Positions 22,151 to 33,499 of a DNA stretch of 64,000 nt are shown piece after piece. The translations under genes were made by a program, and so were the position numbers. The stretch comes from Mytilus trossulus (lineage: Eukaryota > Mollusca > Bivalvia > Mytilida > Mytilidae), in assembly GCF_036588685.1 (NCBI RefSeq), contig NC_086384.1, forward strand, positions 58,882,110 to 58,946,109, in the 5' to 3' direction. Every line of letters begins with the position of its first letter. The first letter of the stretch is position 1. The notes below the pieces were generated by a model. That model saw only the letters and a list, made by a program, of their open reading frames with translations. It did no database searches and was not told the DNA's origin.

Positions 22151-23055
22151 AGAAAATACGAATTCAATGTTTTCTGTTCATCTTTTGTTTACCCACAGCT
22201 CTAAAATGGTAGAGGTAGTTGGAGAAAACTTGTCAAAATTCCTATAGTAGAAACACATCAGCGATGTTGTTTTACAATATAAATTTGAATTGTCTCGTTC
22301 TTCAGTATTTACATTTTAAATGCATTCTCAGTAATTTCTCGTCTTGAAAATGAATGAAATATTTGCCACTGAACGTAAAGCAAACAATAATGAAACAATC
22401 TATCGTTTATGAGCTTACACTTCAGACAACGGTTTCTCTGCCTATTGTAGTAATCTTGTTTAATGAAAGATTTATCATGAACACAGCTTTATTTTTATGA
22501 GCGAGCGGAAACATGAATATAATGTCAAGTTATAGCTAAGCACAGGATGTCTTTTGGTTACATAAAAGAGCAGGTTTTGCAAGGGGGCTCCATGTCTAAC
22601 CAAGATAGAATCGGTTCAAATCTCTCCGTTTAACATATTGGAGCGCTTATATTTGGCTTCAATGGTATGTTCGGTTTTGTAGGATGTATAAATACGCATC
22701 CACGTCCAACCAAATTTTGGACGCAAAATATATTGACTCCTGAAGGAAAATTGACACACTTTCTGCAGTTGTATATTAAAACGGTTTCGGGGATCAATAT
22801 ATCTAATTCGAAGCACTTCTTTTGACTCTGTAACATGTGTTTTTATGTCTTTCAAACTCACTGAATACACCGCCTTTTATACTTCTCGAAAACTATTGGA
22901 TTAGTTTCAAAATTGTGCCCTTTCGTGTGCTTATGTAATCAAGTAATCTTTGTCATTAAATCTTGTGTTATGTAGTAATACCTAATTGATATCATCTATG
23001 CCAATTTTCGGATGAATGGAATGTTTAATTACGCAATTCTGTAAAGGAGAGTCAG

Positions 23056-23219
23056 ACCCGTAGCCAGGAATTTCCAAGGGGGGGGGGGGGGGGGGGGGGG
23101 GTTCATTGGACTCGTGAACTCGACTTTAACAGTCACACTTTGAACAAAACGTTGACTTTATCAGTGCTTATTTGATTTCGAGAGGGAGGGTCGTCCGAAC
23201 CCTCCTGGCTACGGGTATG
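23056..23219. mobile_element. Short foldback element with poly-G tract
   Basis: 'acccgtagccagga' at the left end pairs with 'tcctggctacgggt' at the right. A run of more than 20 G follows the left arm. The run length is a likely sequencing or assembly weak point. 23220-24430 is intronic, with no recognised feature. Confidence 0.6.
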
Positions 23220-24439
23220 AGAGTATCAAGTTATCGATAAAGAAAAATCGGAAACCTCTTTGAGTCTAAATTTCTGCCTATCTCCAACACACCTTTATTT
23301 CATGAAATAATTGCCACTTAACGTTAAGCTAGTACTAATTGAGGAATCAATCATATTTCTTTAAATTGATTGTTTGTTGCTAACCATCCAGTTGCAAATG
23401 ATTTCTGCATGTACTTGACGATATCAGTTGACAGTAAATATGGGTAATTCCGGGATAGAAGTCTCGTAAATTTTGACTGCAATTGATTGTGAATTGGAAA
23501 GTGACTGAATATATTGATGTGCAATAGGCAATTTTCTTACCCCGGTTAAGAGGTATTGCAAAGGTTCTAAGTAAAGAAAATATGGCATTCACGCCATGAG
23601 ACATCGGATTCAACATTCAACGTACGTGGCTGTGTACTTGTACATCACTCTCAACCAAGGGGATATCCCGGTTTCTGCCAAGGTTGTATCGGCAGTCGCG
23701 GTCGGAAGGGGAACCTTAGTTTATTAGTTGTTGCACCATTGACCAACGTCGAATTTAAAACATAACTATTTTTAAATCATGACAGTTCCGAAGCACCGCA
23801 TAATGAGCTTGGGCTTTACATGGAGTATTGGTGTCAGCCGAGTGCAAGTAAAATAAAAAATAACACTTTTGGCTTAACTATTATTTCCTAATCCTTATAT
23901 CAGCTCTTCAATTTTTAGTATAATATTGTGGACTAACGACAAGGAGAATCACTGAAAAACAATGTTTATTGCCAAAATGCATTTGGTGCAATAAAACAAT
24001 ACCGTTAAAGCTGTTGTTATCAAGGAATGTAATACTATGTTTGACCGTAAGCTTTAGTATTGTTTTAAGTCCAGCAGATAGGTGAATAATTGTGCACGTT
24101 GTGTTAAAAGCATAAAATTCGGTAGAAACCTAGTTTGGACCATTCTAAATAAATTTAGATATAGAGGCAAGCTGGATTTTATTCACTTACCGTTTTATCA
24201 TCAAAATGGCGGACATTCATTTGATAACTGATAAAGGATTATTTAATTCTCAATACTGGTAGCCAAAGTTTGCTTTGTAGACGATAATATTATTGCGTAC
24301 TCGTGGTTTAACATAATGTATCATTTCTTTGAAAACCTCGAGGTAGTGTATTCCAAAAATGTCAATGACAAAAAAACGTAATTTAAGGTCAAAATACATA
24401 TGTTTAAAAATAAATATGTAATGTCAAAAAAAGGTTGAA

Positions 24440-25437
24440 TTACATTGTCCTTCTCTGGTATATTTGTTCGATCAGGATAACGAATCGTTCGATTAATGGC
24501 ATAATAGTGATTCCGACATTCAAGGTACTCGCCTGGTCTCTCATAACGGCGGATGCTTAAGTGACACCATTCAATGCAATCCATGTATCCCATGCTCTTT
24601 AATCTTTTAACCAGCGATCGATTCCACAATGTCGAATCCAGTAAATGCATGGAAAACAGGCAATGCATATGCTTTTTCTTGTTCTAAAAAGTTAGCAATC
24701 TCATGAATTCAAATGTATCTGAAGTCCTAAAGCAACCCATATGTCAGCTGCATTTGTCGCATGAAAGCAGTACTACTTCATCGGTATCAACTGTAGCAAT
24801 AATTTTCTTCCCAAAAATGTGTTCATCCATCAGTTTATGTGACAGAAAACTGAAAATGCTCTAATTTGTTTTTATCTACACACATGGGAAGCTCTACCAG
24901 TATCGTGGTTAGCATGTCTTTGAACACGTTTCCTTGTGCCGTCAATCTTTATAGTGTCTACAATAGTTACTTCTTCTGTCGATGTGGTCAATGGTTCTAA
25001 ACACTTCGTAAGTAATCAGACTGAATGCCGGTAGATGGATGTGATTTTGCTGTTCAAAGAACTCGTTCAAGTTTCCTCTTAGATAAATTTACATACTGCT
25101 ATCGTCCAACTACTTCTATTCAACGAACGACGAATAGTATCAACAACTGCCGAGGGAGGTATATCTTTAACTATTATACAGAACAAGCAGTTCAAGAAAT
25201 TGATTTCCTAAGTCTTCTTCTAAAGAGGCTACATGATGGATAAACGACATTTGAACACTTAGTTTCTGCTCATGATGAGTTATGTCCTCATCATAAAGAA
25301 ATCAATCTCTGTGACTGTCCCTCTTGTATCTTTTGCCCCTTTTCTTAAACTCTTTAGCAAGGCTTGCCATATCCAGTCAAGCTATCATCCATCGTCGTAG
25401 GGCAAATGCGTCTTCTGTTAACAGTGCCTCCATCTGA
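24440..25437 (-). pseudogene. Transposon-associated protein gene, C-terminal half (degenerate)
   Basis: Several minus-strand frames together follow a large protein family that I know from repetitive loci of fish, cnidarians and molluscs. From 25437 downward: LLTEDAFALRRWMIA, SLAKEFKKRGKRYKRDSHRD, QMSFIHHVASLEEDLGN, GKKIIATVDTDEVVLLS, RAWDTWIALNGVT and LIERFVILI. There are many stops and frameshifts. I cannot name the transposon superfamily with confidence. The matching N-terminal part (42350-42945, same strand) lies on the other side of the CACTA element, so the two are probably one gene split by that insertion, with the middle lost or unrecognisable. Confidence 0.65.
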
Positions 25438-25602
25438 CTTAACAACATATTTATTTTGTTCATGCGTATAGACAATAGCTATTACTAAAAAAAAAATTGT
25501 CTGACTGAACTTTTATTCCTAGGTGCATATGTAAGGGGGTTACTTTAGATGCATGATGACGGATCTTTGGAGAGTTACAGATTCGTTTGTAGCTTTTGAA
25601 TA

Positions 25603-25605
25603 TTA
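25603..25605. other. TTA target-site duplication, left
   Basis: TTA directly precedes CACTA at 25606. The same TTA follows TAGTG at 42213, as expected for a CACTA-superfamily insertion. Confidence 0.85.
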
Positions 25606-25854
25606 CACTAGAAGCCCGATTTCAGTCTGAAACGGCCATTTTGGTCTGATCACATCTTGATTGACTGGATTTACCGCTAGAGAAATTCGTCCAGATATTT
25701 CAGATCGTTTAGTCGCCGTTCAGATCGATAGCCTCATCAGGTAAATCAGTTCGTTAAGGCGTATCAAGACGGAAAAGACTAAATCATCTAGCGGGTTGTT
25801 TAGACCCGTTAAGACCGTGTCAGACCAAAACAGACCATGGATACAAAGTTACGT
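25606..25854 (+). repeat. CACTA element left terminal inverted repeat
   Basis: 249 bp, inverse of 41965-42213. Differences are few, for example 'aaatcat' against 'gaatcgt' and 'catgg' against 'cattg'. Beyond it, 25855-26935 is AT-rich with no gene. Confidence 0.9.
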
Positions 25855-26937
25855 CAAGATGTTGTCAGACCGTGTCCAGTCGTGTTCAGATTTTAATCAT
25901 TTGGACACAAAACGAGTGAAACTTTCCCATTGTTTATCAGGGGTTGCTCCCCTTTTAAAAATAAAATAAAAGTTAGAAAGAAGACGGTTTATGTTAACTG
26001 AAAGTCTACCACGTCCCTTTAATCATGTTAATTAAATAAAAAAAAATATTCAATTTGAATTCTTACTACATCCTATTTAACATGTTTTGTATATATTTTA
26101 AAAAATAGCTCAAAGTCATACTGCTGAACAAACCGCCGCGAAATGACTAAAAAAAATTCAACAGATTGACGAAATAACATTTATTTATTGAATGTAAGCA
26201 CCTGAACCTTTATATCAAAGGTATCATAAATCATAATAAGGTATATAGGATTTTTTTTTTTCTGAGACAAGTGCCAAAAAATTTCCTATATGTAGGAAAA
26301 AAATTTTCTGAGACAAGTGCCTGTGCGTGAACACTTGAAAACGCGTGATCTTAATAATTATGTTTAATTAAATTTAAGATGTAACATTTTTTAATATTGT
26401 AAATGAATGCATTCATTTAACTTTTAATGTTGGCTATATAAATTGCATTTGAGTGAGGCAGGGAAAATATATATATATAACTAGAATCTATGTCTTTTCT
26501 CGTTTTCCGTTTACTGTCATGCCATTGTCCGTTCATTTTTGCCAGACTCATGCGTTTGACTTTCCATCTTTATTTTTCACTTAGTCTATAATTCGAGAGC
26601 CTTTTATAAAAGAAATATTACACACCAGAAGACTTTGTTAAAAGATAAAGTTTGAATATTATAGCAGAAAAAGGCCAGTGTACCTGAAGTACATTTGAAG
26701 ACCAGGTTATATATATTACATGAATACAGCATAATAAAGCTGGTTTAATTTGAATTACTATCCATTAGGGACATTTTCTGACGATAATTAATCAAATCTG
26801 ACAAGTTTGATTAAAAACGGAAAATAAGCCCGTAAACGATTTAACGTTACCGTACCCTCTTTACTTGTCGCATGTCGGCATCTTCAAATGGCAAATTTAT
26901 TTTACACAAATTCGTTGACATGCCATGATGGTAGATG

Positions 26938-26995
26938 GCAGTGGCGGATTTACCGGGGGGCACAGGGGGCACGTGCCCCCCCAGTTCAGGTCACC
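26938..26995. repeat. Family G fragment (G/C-tract repeat)
   Basis: 'agtggcggatttacc' followed by G runs and 'cacgtgcccccccag', the edge of a widespread repeat that usually begins or ends in 'ggatccgcccct'. 26996-28020 is AT-rich and holds no supported gene. A C tract lies at 27572-27581. Confidence 0.55.
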
Positions 26996-28035
26996 AAAAC
27001 ATAATTTCTAACATAATTTTATTGCTACTGAATCTTCTTATCTAGAGCGGAAATGAATCACAGCTTGATTTGACTTCTTAAACTGGCCGTTAATTAATGC
27101 CAGCGTCCACATGCGTGATTTATGACAACTTATCGATGGGTGTGTAAATATTGACACCTTTGTGTGTTTTTAATGTCTCTTTGCAAGCTTAAATTATGGA
27201 AAATACATTTACATGTTGATTGGAATAGTACGAATTTTTATTGGTTTATAATACAATACAGATTAAGATCGATTACCAGGTGAAACTTCTGATCTGTGTT
27301 TTTAAAGAATAGGTACAAATTATATGTTTAATGTCGATTATGTTGGTACACATCTATATTTAGGTACTTAGTTTCTCTCCATTCCAAAATACAGTACTCA
27401 CAATACCATTTTATTTAGAATTTATGTTTTTTCCCTCTTCAAAACTGTCTTTTTGTGAATTTATTCAGCAACAAATCAAATCATTTGTTTTTTGATACCA
27501 TACACGTTTGTTTTTTAAATGGAATGTCCTATTTCCTTTCCTCTTATGTTCAAGGGAAATCGACGATTTGTCCCCCCCCCTTTTTTTCACCGGTCTAGGA
27601 AAAACATGATGAATTGACATTTTCTTATAAAAAAAACATTAATAAAATGCTAAATTATTTTCCTAAGATCTATTTTGTAACTGAATCTGGGACTTAATCA
27701 TTTCTTTGAATGCCCGAGCATACAGTTATATTTGTTTATTTTTCTTGTTTCAAATGCCATGTACATTTATGAGGCTGAAAAAGGTCACCATTTGTAAGGA
27801 TATGAAGGTGTTTTACAGATATTAGAATAATGTACAAAAAAGTAAGTCTAAAGAGCAAGACCAAAAAAATATAGAGATGATGAAGAAAATATTGATTGAT
27901 TGTATGTTGTTTAACGTCCAGTGGCAAATATTTGATGCATGTTGAGGACAAATATAATAAAGATCAATTGGCAGGAAAAGAAAGTATAAAGTGAAATAGT
28001 AAAAACAAAGATCTAAAAATAGAAACGATGATCTA

Positions 28036-28195
28036 ACCCCCCCCCCCCCCCCCCCCCTTTAGAAAAAAAAAGCAACAACCAAAAAACAAAACACTCACAC
28101 TCGCATATACCGTATATACATCTCTAAAAAATCTAAAATTTTGGTTTCATGGTGCCCCCCCCAGACATCAAGGTTCTGGATCCGCCCCTGGATGG
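28036..28195. repeat. Poly-C tract and family G fragment
   Basis: A run of about 20 C at 28037-28057 is followed by an A-rich stretch and by 'ggttctggatccgcccctgg' at 28171-28190. A related C-rich scrap is at 28440-28610. Confidence 0.5.
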
Positions 28196-28640
28196 ACACT
28201 ACAGCACAATATAAGCTGAGCTGGAAATTACAATTGGTGAGTAGAAATGAATAATATTTTAAAACATGCATATCAGACATGAGAATAATCATTGATCCGG
28301 CCAAGAGTTTGAAGGAAAGATGTTTACATTTGTTACATTTGTGCATACAGGTATGAATTGACTTTCTAATACACCACATTCTTGTACAGTAACTTGTTCA
28401 AAGGCAAAGTAAGAATTTGGGCTTGTAAAAAAAAATATTCCTGTGATTGGACCCCCCCCCTTTTTCGAAGATCAATGCATGATTTGAAAAAGGTACATAT
28501 AAACTATGGTTTAAATCCTCCCTTTTAAAAAGGGCTGGATACACACCTGTTTATTGCCTAAACCATTGTGTGTATTCAAAATGGTTTGGTTGGGGGGAGG
28601 GGGGCTTATTACCAGACCTAACCCCCTGATGGAGTAACCC

Positions 28641-28772
28641 TAGTCCAAATAATTATGACGTCTGGCAAGGCTATTTTATTTTTTTTCTGATACGCCTTCC
28701 TAGGACGTTGTAGGAAGGCGTCCCAGAAAAAAATTTAAATAGCCTTGCCAAACGTCATAATTATTTGGACTA
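28641..28772. mobile_element. 132-bp foldback MITE with 9-bp duplication (MULE-like)
   Basis: The left arm 'tagtccaaataattatgacg' and the inverse of the right arm match over about 60 bp with few differences; the centre is 'taggacgttg'. GAGTAACCC flanks both ends (28632-28640 and 28773-28781). A 9-bp duplication and long arms fit Mutator-type MITEs. Confidence 0.8.
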
Positions 28773-29167
28773 GAGTAACCCTACATATTCATATTTATTG
28801 TATGTTTAATAATGTATTGATAACTGTCACGTCCTAAAATTTGCATGAAATATCTGTCACTGGATTTTTTATAACTCATAACCAACCAATCTTCACATGT
28901 ATGTTACAATGATGATGCACCTATTTATATAGCCACTGGTGGGTGTTATACAATAATTATAATTTATCACATATTTGTTATGAATACCTTCAAGGCTTGG
29001 GTTTGCATATGCAATAACCTCTAAATTGCCGGGGGCAAAAAAAAGAGTATATTGATATTGGCCCTGATTCCAAATGATGTGACAGCATTGCATCCTTAAC
29101 GACAATTTTTTACACTTTTGTGATAAGAAATTTAAGATAATTTTCCAGGCATGTTTCATTAAATTGC

Positions 29168-29295
29168 AGGCGCGGATCCAGAGGGGGGTTCCAGGGGTTG
29201 GAACCCTTTCTCTTTTTGAGGATCAATGCATTTGAATTGGGACATGTAATTGGAACCCCCCTTTGTCCTGGTTTTCAAAATGGCTGGACTCTCCC
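29168..29295 (+). repeat. Family G repeat
   Basis: 'ggcgcggatccagaggggg', 'ttccaggggttggaaccctt', 'aggatcaatgcatttgaa' and 'tggaaccccc' follow the order of the copy at 32437-32588 in inverse orientation. Confidence 0.7.
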
Positions 29296-29492
29296 CTGAA
29301 TTGTATCAATGATTTGTTTTGCTCTAAACTTTGTAGAACTTAAATATAACATGTTATAATCTATGCATACCATTGCTTTGTCATGTATGTAGTAATATTC
29401 TACAAATTCTATTTTGAAATAAAAAAGTATTATTAAAAGAATTTGTTGAATTATTATTACTACAAATATCACAAATCAAATACATGTAGTTA

Positions 29493-29682
29493 CTGTAAAT
29501 TCAGAAATTATTGCGAATTTTTCATTTTAGACTTAAATGCGATTTTAATTTTTACGATTTTGTGAAAAATCTTGTTTAATTCATATAAAATATCACAAAA
29601 TGTGCGTTTAAGTTATTGCGTTTACAACTCAGTCGCATTTTTCGCAATAATAAAAACCTCACATTAATTTCTGAATTGACAG
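29493..29682. mobile_element. 190-bp MITE related to the pogo-like element
   Basis: The ends CTGTAAATTCAG and CTGAATTGACAG are flanked by TA (29491-29492 and 29683-29684). The first 20 bp of the left end are identical to those of the 8475-15912 element, and both share inner 'ttgcg' and 'aataaaaacctc' motifs. It is a deletion derivative or end-sharing passenger of that family. Confidence 0.85.
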
Positions 29683-29944
29683 TAGTATATAAAATAGTAT
29701 TAAGGCCACACTTAAAAATATTTTGGTTTGCCCAAACCCTACCCAAAGTTGAGACAGTGGGTAGGTAGGTAGGCATTTTCTTTTGTTTTTATTAAAAAAA
29801 TGAAATTAAAGTATCAGATGTTTATTAGTCTTCATGTCTATTTGATTAAAAAAAAACTTCTTCAAATCAGGACAATAAAAGAATTTGAGTAGGCCGCTTT
29901 TTTCTGGGTAGGTAGCGTTTGGGCAAACAAACCTATTTTTCTCA

Positions 29945-31010
29945 TCACTTTGCGTCCGGCGTCTGTCGTCCGTCGTCGTCGTCGTCCTGCGTTAACTTTT
30001 ACAAAAATCTTCTCCTCTGAAACTACTAGGCCAAATTAAACCAAACTTGGCCACAATCATCATTGGGGTATCTAGTTTAAAAATTGTGTCCGGTGACCCG
30101 GTCAACCAACCAAGCCATGGCTAAAAATAGAACATAGGGGTAAAATGCAGTTTTTGGCTTATAACTCAAAAACCAAAGCATTTAGAGCAATTCTGACATT
30201 GGGTAAATTTGTTTATCAGGTCAAGATCTATCTGCCCTGAAAATTTCAGATGAATCGAACAACCTGTTGTTGGGTTGCTACCCCTAAATTGGTAATTTTA
30301 AGAAAATTTTGCTGTTTTTGGTTATTATCTTGAATATTATTATAGATAGAGATAAACTGTAAACAGCAATAATGTTCAGCAAAATAAGATTTACAAATAA
30401 GTCAACATGACCGAAATGGTCAAATGACCCCTTTAGGAGTTATTGCCCTTTATAGTCAATTTTTAACCATTTTTCGTAAATCTTAGTTATCTTTTACAAA
30501 AATCTTCTCCTCTGAAACTACTGCGCCATATTAAACCAAACTTGGCCACAATCATCATTGGGGTATCTAGTTTAAAAATTGTGTCCGTTGACCTGGTCAA
30601 CCTACCAAGATGGCTGCCATGGCTAAAAATAGAACATGGGATAAAATGCAGTTTTTGGCTTATAACTCAAAAACAAAAGCATTAAGAGCAAAACTGGCAT
30701 GGGTTAAATTGTTAATCAGGTCAAGATCTATCTGCCCTGAAAATTTCAGACGAATCGATAGTCAATTTTTAACAATTTTCATAAAATTTGTAAATTTTTA
30801 CTAACCCTTTCAACTGAAACTACTGGGCCAATCATTATAGATGGGGATATATGTACGCAGCAAGAATGTTCAGTAAAGTTAGATCTACAAACATATCACC
30901 ATCACCAAAACCCAATTTTGTCACGAATCCATCTGTGTCCTTTGTTGAATATTCACATATACAAATGTACCAAGGTGAGCGACACAGGCTCTTTAGAGCC
31001 TCTAGTTTAT
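29945..31010 (+). repeat. Family D repeat with internal duplication
   Basis: It begins 'tttgcgtccggcgtctgtcg' with a cgt/cgtc run. It contains two copies of 'aaaatcttctcctctgaaac' and 'gccacaatcatcattggggt', and ends in 'ggtgagcgacacaggctctt' plus the palindrome 'ggctctttagagcc'. ORFs inside are artefacts. An inverse copy is at 59517-60772. 31011-32275 has no recognised feature. Confidence 0.8.
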
Positions 31011-32277
31011 TATGGCCCAATGCTATTGACTTATTTAATTTTATACATGTTATAGAAGTCGCATGTAATACAAGTTATAAATACTTAATTCTTAATGTAA
31101 ATTTTTTTTGTAGATAAGATATCACATTGGTTTGAGCATGATTCCCAGCAAGATTATGAAGGGGCATATATATCATATATACATAGGAAATATATAGTGT
31201 CACTAAATTACTCTCATACGGTACCTCACCTCTGTAGCTGTAAATTGCGAAACGGTGGATTCATTCATAATTTTGAGTTACTTATTGCAATTGGAAATAA
31301 CGTTGATATAGCTAACAGCATTATGCCATGATGTTGATGGGATGTTATGATTGGACAAAAAGGAAATTGTGAATTGAACAAATAGCAAACTTGAAATTCA
31401 TAGGAAAAAAAAGTAGGAAATAGGAATAATGAAAATTCATAGTTTCAGTGATTATCTTACAATCATCATGATCATTGTCAATACTACAAGTGCATCATCA
31501 TTATCATATATATCTGAATTCACCTTGGATAATTATACATTTAAAATAATAATTTGGATATAATAAGAATTTCTGTGCTGGCGTTGCTACTGTTGGCTTC
31601 ATGTACCACCAGCTGGGAGTGTTAAACCTTTTTGACCTTTCGTGAGGGTCTGTCACGGTCCGTCACAATTGGTTAGTGTCATATATGCATGATTATGGAA
31701 GTTTCACCAACCTAGACAAGCTTTACAGCCCTGGCACGGTTGTTGGTTGCACTTAGAGTCAAATGACAGCTTGCTGTATACATTTGTAGTTCAAATAGTC
31801 TGAATGAATCTACATGTATGGTGACAATCTTCTAAATTACTGTTCATTCTGAAACTGGCATTTTATACTAGTACATGTAGTAGTCGAACATATTAAACAA
31901 TACATGTACTTCAAAGTATCAATTTATTTTGTCTCGCCTTACATGAAAGTCATGAAAGTTGGTTGTATATATGCAAGAAATATGTATTACAGTCTTGGGG
32001 TGATGATGTAAGCTATTTTTAATAGAGCTTTACATTTATAAAAGCTAATGGAGCTGGTTCAGGGAATGAGTGTAAAATATACTGTTACATTTTATTACAT
32101 GTAATTGGATACATTTTATTGTTTATGAGTACCTTGCAAGGTCTACTTGTCTATCAGGTTAGGTTGACCTGACCTTAATTTTATTTCATGGATAATCTAA
32201 GTGATTTAGGTTATTTCAGTTTAATACAATGTTAACATGGTTAGGTTTGTTTCTCAGATACTTCGTAATGAAATTAG

Positions 32278-32350
32278 AGACTGGAAATGGGGAATGTGCC
32301 AATAAGACAACAACCTGACTACAGAGCAGACAACAGCAGAAGGTCCTCAA
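32278..32350 (+). repeat. Family C repeat head
   Basis: 'ggaaatggggaatgtgccaa' then 'agagcagacaacagcagaag', the start of the family seen at 43275-43665. Confidence 0.7.
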
Positions 32351-32436
32351 TGTTTGAATTGTTTCTCAGAAGCTGTAAGCTACATTGAACATGTTGGAAA
32401 CAAACATAATTTTTGTTTTGCCTAAGGAGATATGGT

Positions 32437-32588
32437 ATCAGGGGTGAATACAGCCATTTAAAAAAGGGGGGGTCCCAACCCAAGACAAAATGGGGGGGGG
32501 GGGTCCAACTATATGTCCCCATTCCATGATCGTCCAAAAAAGGGGGGTTCCAACCCCCTGAACCCTCCCCCTGAATCCACCACTGGGT
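32437..32588 (-). repeat. Family G repeat, near complete
   Basis: 'aggggtgaatacagccattt', G and A runs, 'gtccaactatatgtcccc', 'gggggttccaacccc' and 'ccctgaatccaccactgg'. The ends resemble 'gaatccaccac' / 'ggatccgccc' of other copies. Confidence 0.7.
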
Positions 32589-32929
32589 ATGAATTTTGAT
32601 GAGACGACTTGCATTACTTAAACTATAAACCATGTAGACCAAGTGATTTTCTTTTTAGTCACTATATAATAGGTCACTGCACACCCTTCAGCAAAGACCA
32701 AAAACTTAAACTTCATGATGAGCACCCTATAAATGGCTCTGCTTGGAAAGAGCTAGGCTTCTAACAGAGTTAATGTAAAAATTCAGACGAGAACCCAACA
32801 GTGATGACAACTTGATTTATACTAGTATACATGAGCTACAAACAAACAAATATGTTATAAACAGCAATCAACAAAAACACTACAGACAAAAAATTAAGGG
32901 GAGACTATTTAAATATAAAAAAGAAGATG

Positions 32930-33235
32930 TGGTATGATTGCCAATGAGACAACTCTCCACAAAAGACCAAAATGACACAAACATTAACAATTATAGGTCA
33001 CCGTACAGCTTTCAACAATGAGCAAAGCCCATACCGCCTAGTCAGCTATAAAAGGCCCCAATAAGAAAAAGTAAAACGATTCAAACGAGAAAACTGACGG
33101 CCTTATTTATGAAAATAAATGAACAAAAACAAATATGTAACCAAGGATTTGTATAGTGTCTCACTATACAAATCCTTGATGTAACACAAAAACAAACGAC
33201 AACCACTTAATAACAGGCTCCTGACTTGGGTTTAT
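32930..33235 (+). repeat. Family B repeat carrying a 37-bp hairpin insertion
   Basis: It starts 'gatgtggtatgattgccaat', with 'ctccacaaaagaccaaaatg', 'caatgagcaaagcccatacc' and 'tataaaaggccccaataaga', and ends 'aggctcctgacttggg'. The copy is interrupted at 33142-33178 by a palindrome. Confidence 0.9.
33142..33178. mobile_element. 37-bp perfect hairpin flanked by 7-bp direct repeats
   Basis: 'caaggatttgtatagtg' (17 bp), loop 'tct', then the exact inverse. ATGTAAC stands on both sides (33135-33141 and 33179-33185), while other family B copies have a single 'atgtaac' here. It is either a tiny foldback insertion with target duplication or a template-switch product. Confidence 0.85.
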
Positions 33236-33499
33236 TTACTTTAATGTAAAGTAAATAAAATTAACTAATGTCTTGTACAAGTATTACCCTGACGTTCCGT
33301 GAAAATTGTTTTCAAAAATCTAATTTGTCCATAATTCTTTTATGTAATAAACTTATTTAAATAAATTCAGACCTTCACCTGTCTGATCACCAGCATGGCT
33401 AAAGGTATTACTCCCAGATGTATTGGCAGGTGACACCTCCAGGTATTCAAGCGATTTCCTGTCGGACTTGCAAGTTCATGCATCATTTCACTTCTGTCA

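Noticed and set aside
22546..22625. Possible tRNA or tRNA-derived SINE ('ggttcaaatct' box B)
   Set aside because: No acceptable box A at the right distance and no cloverleaf that I could fold.
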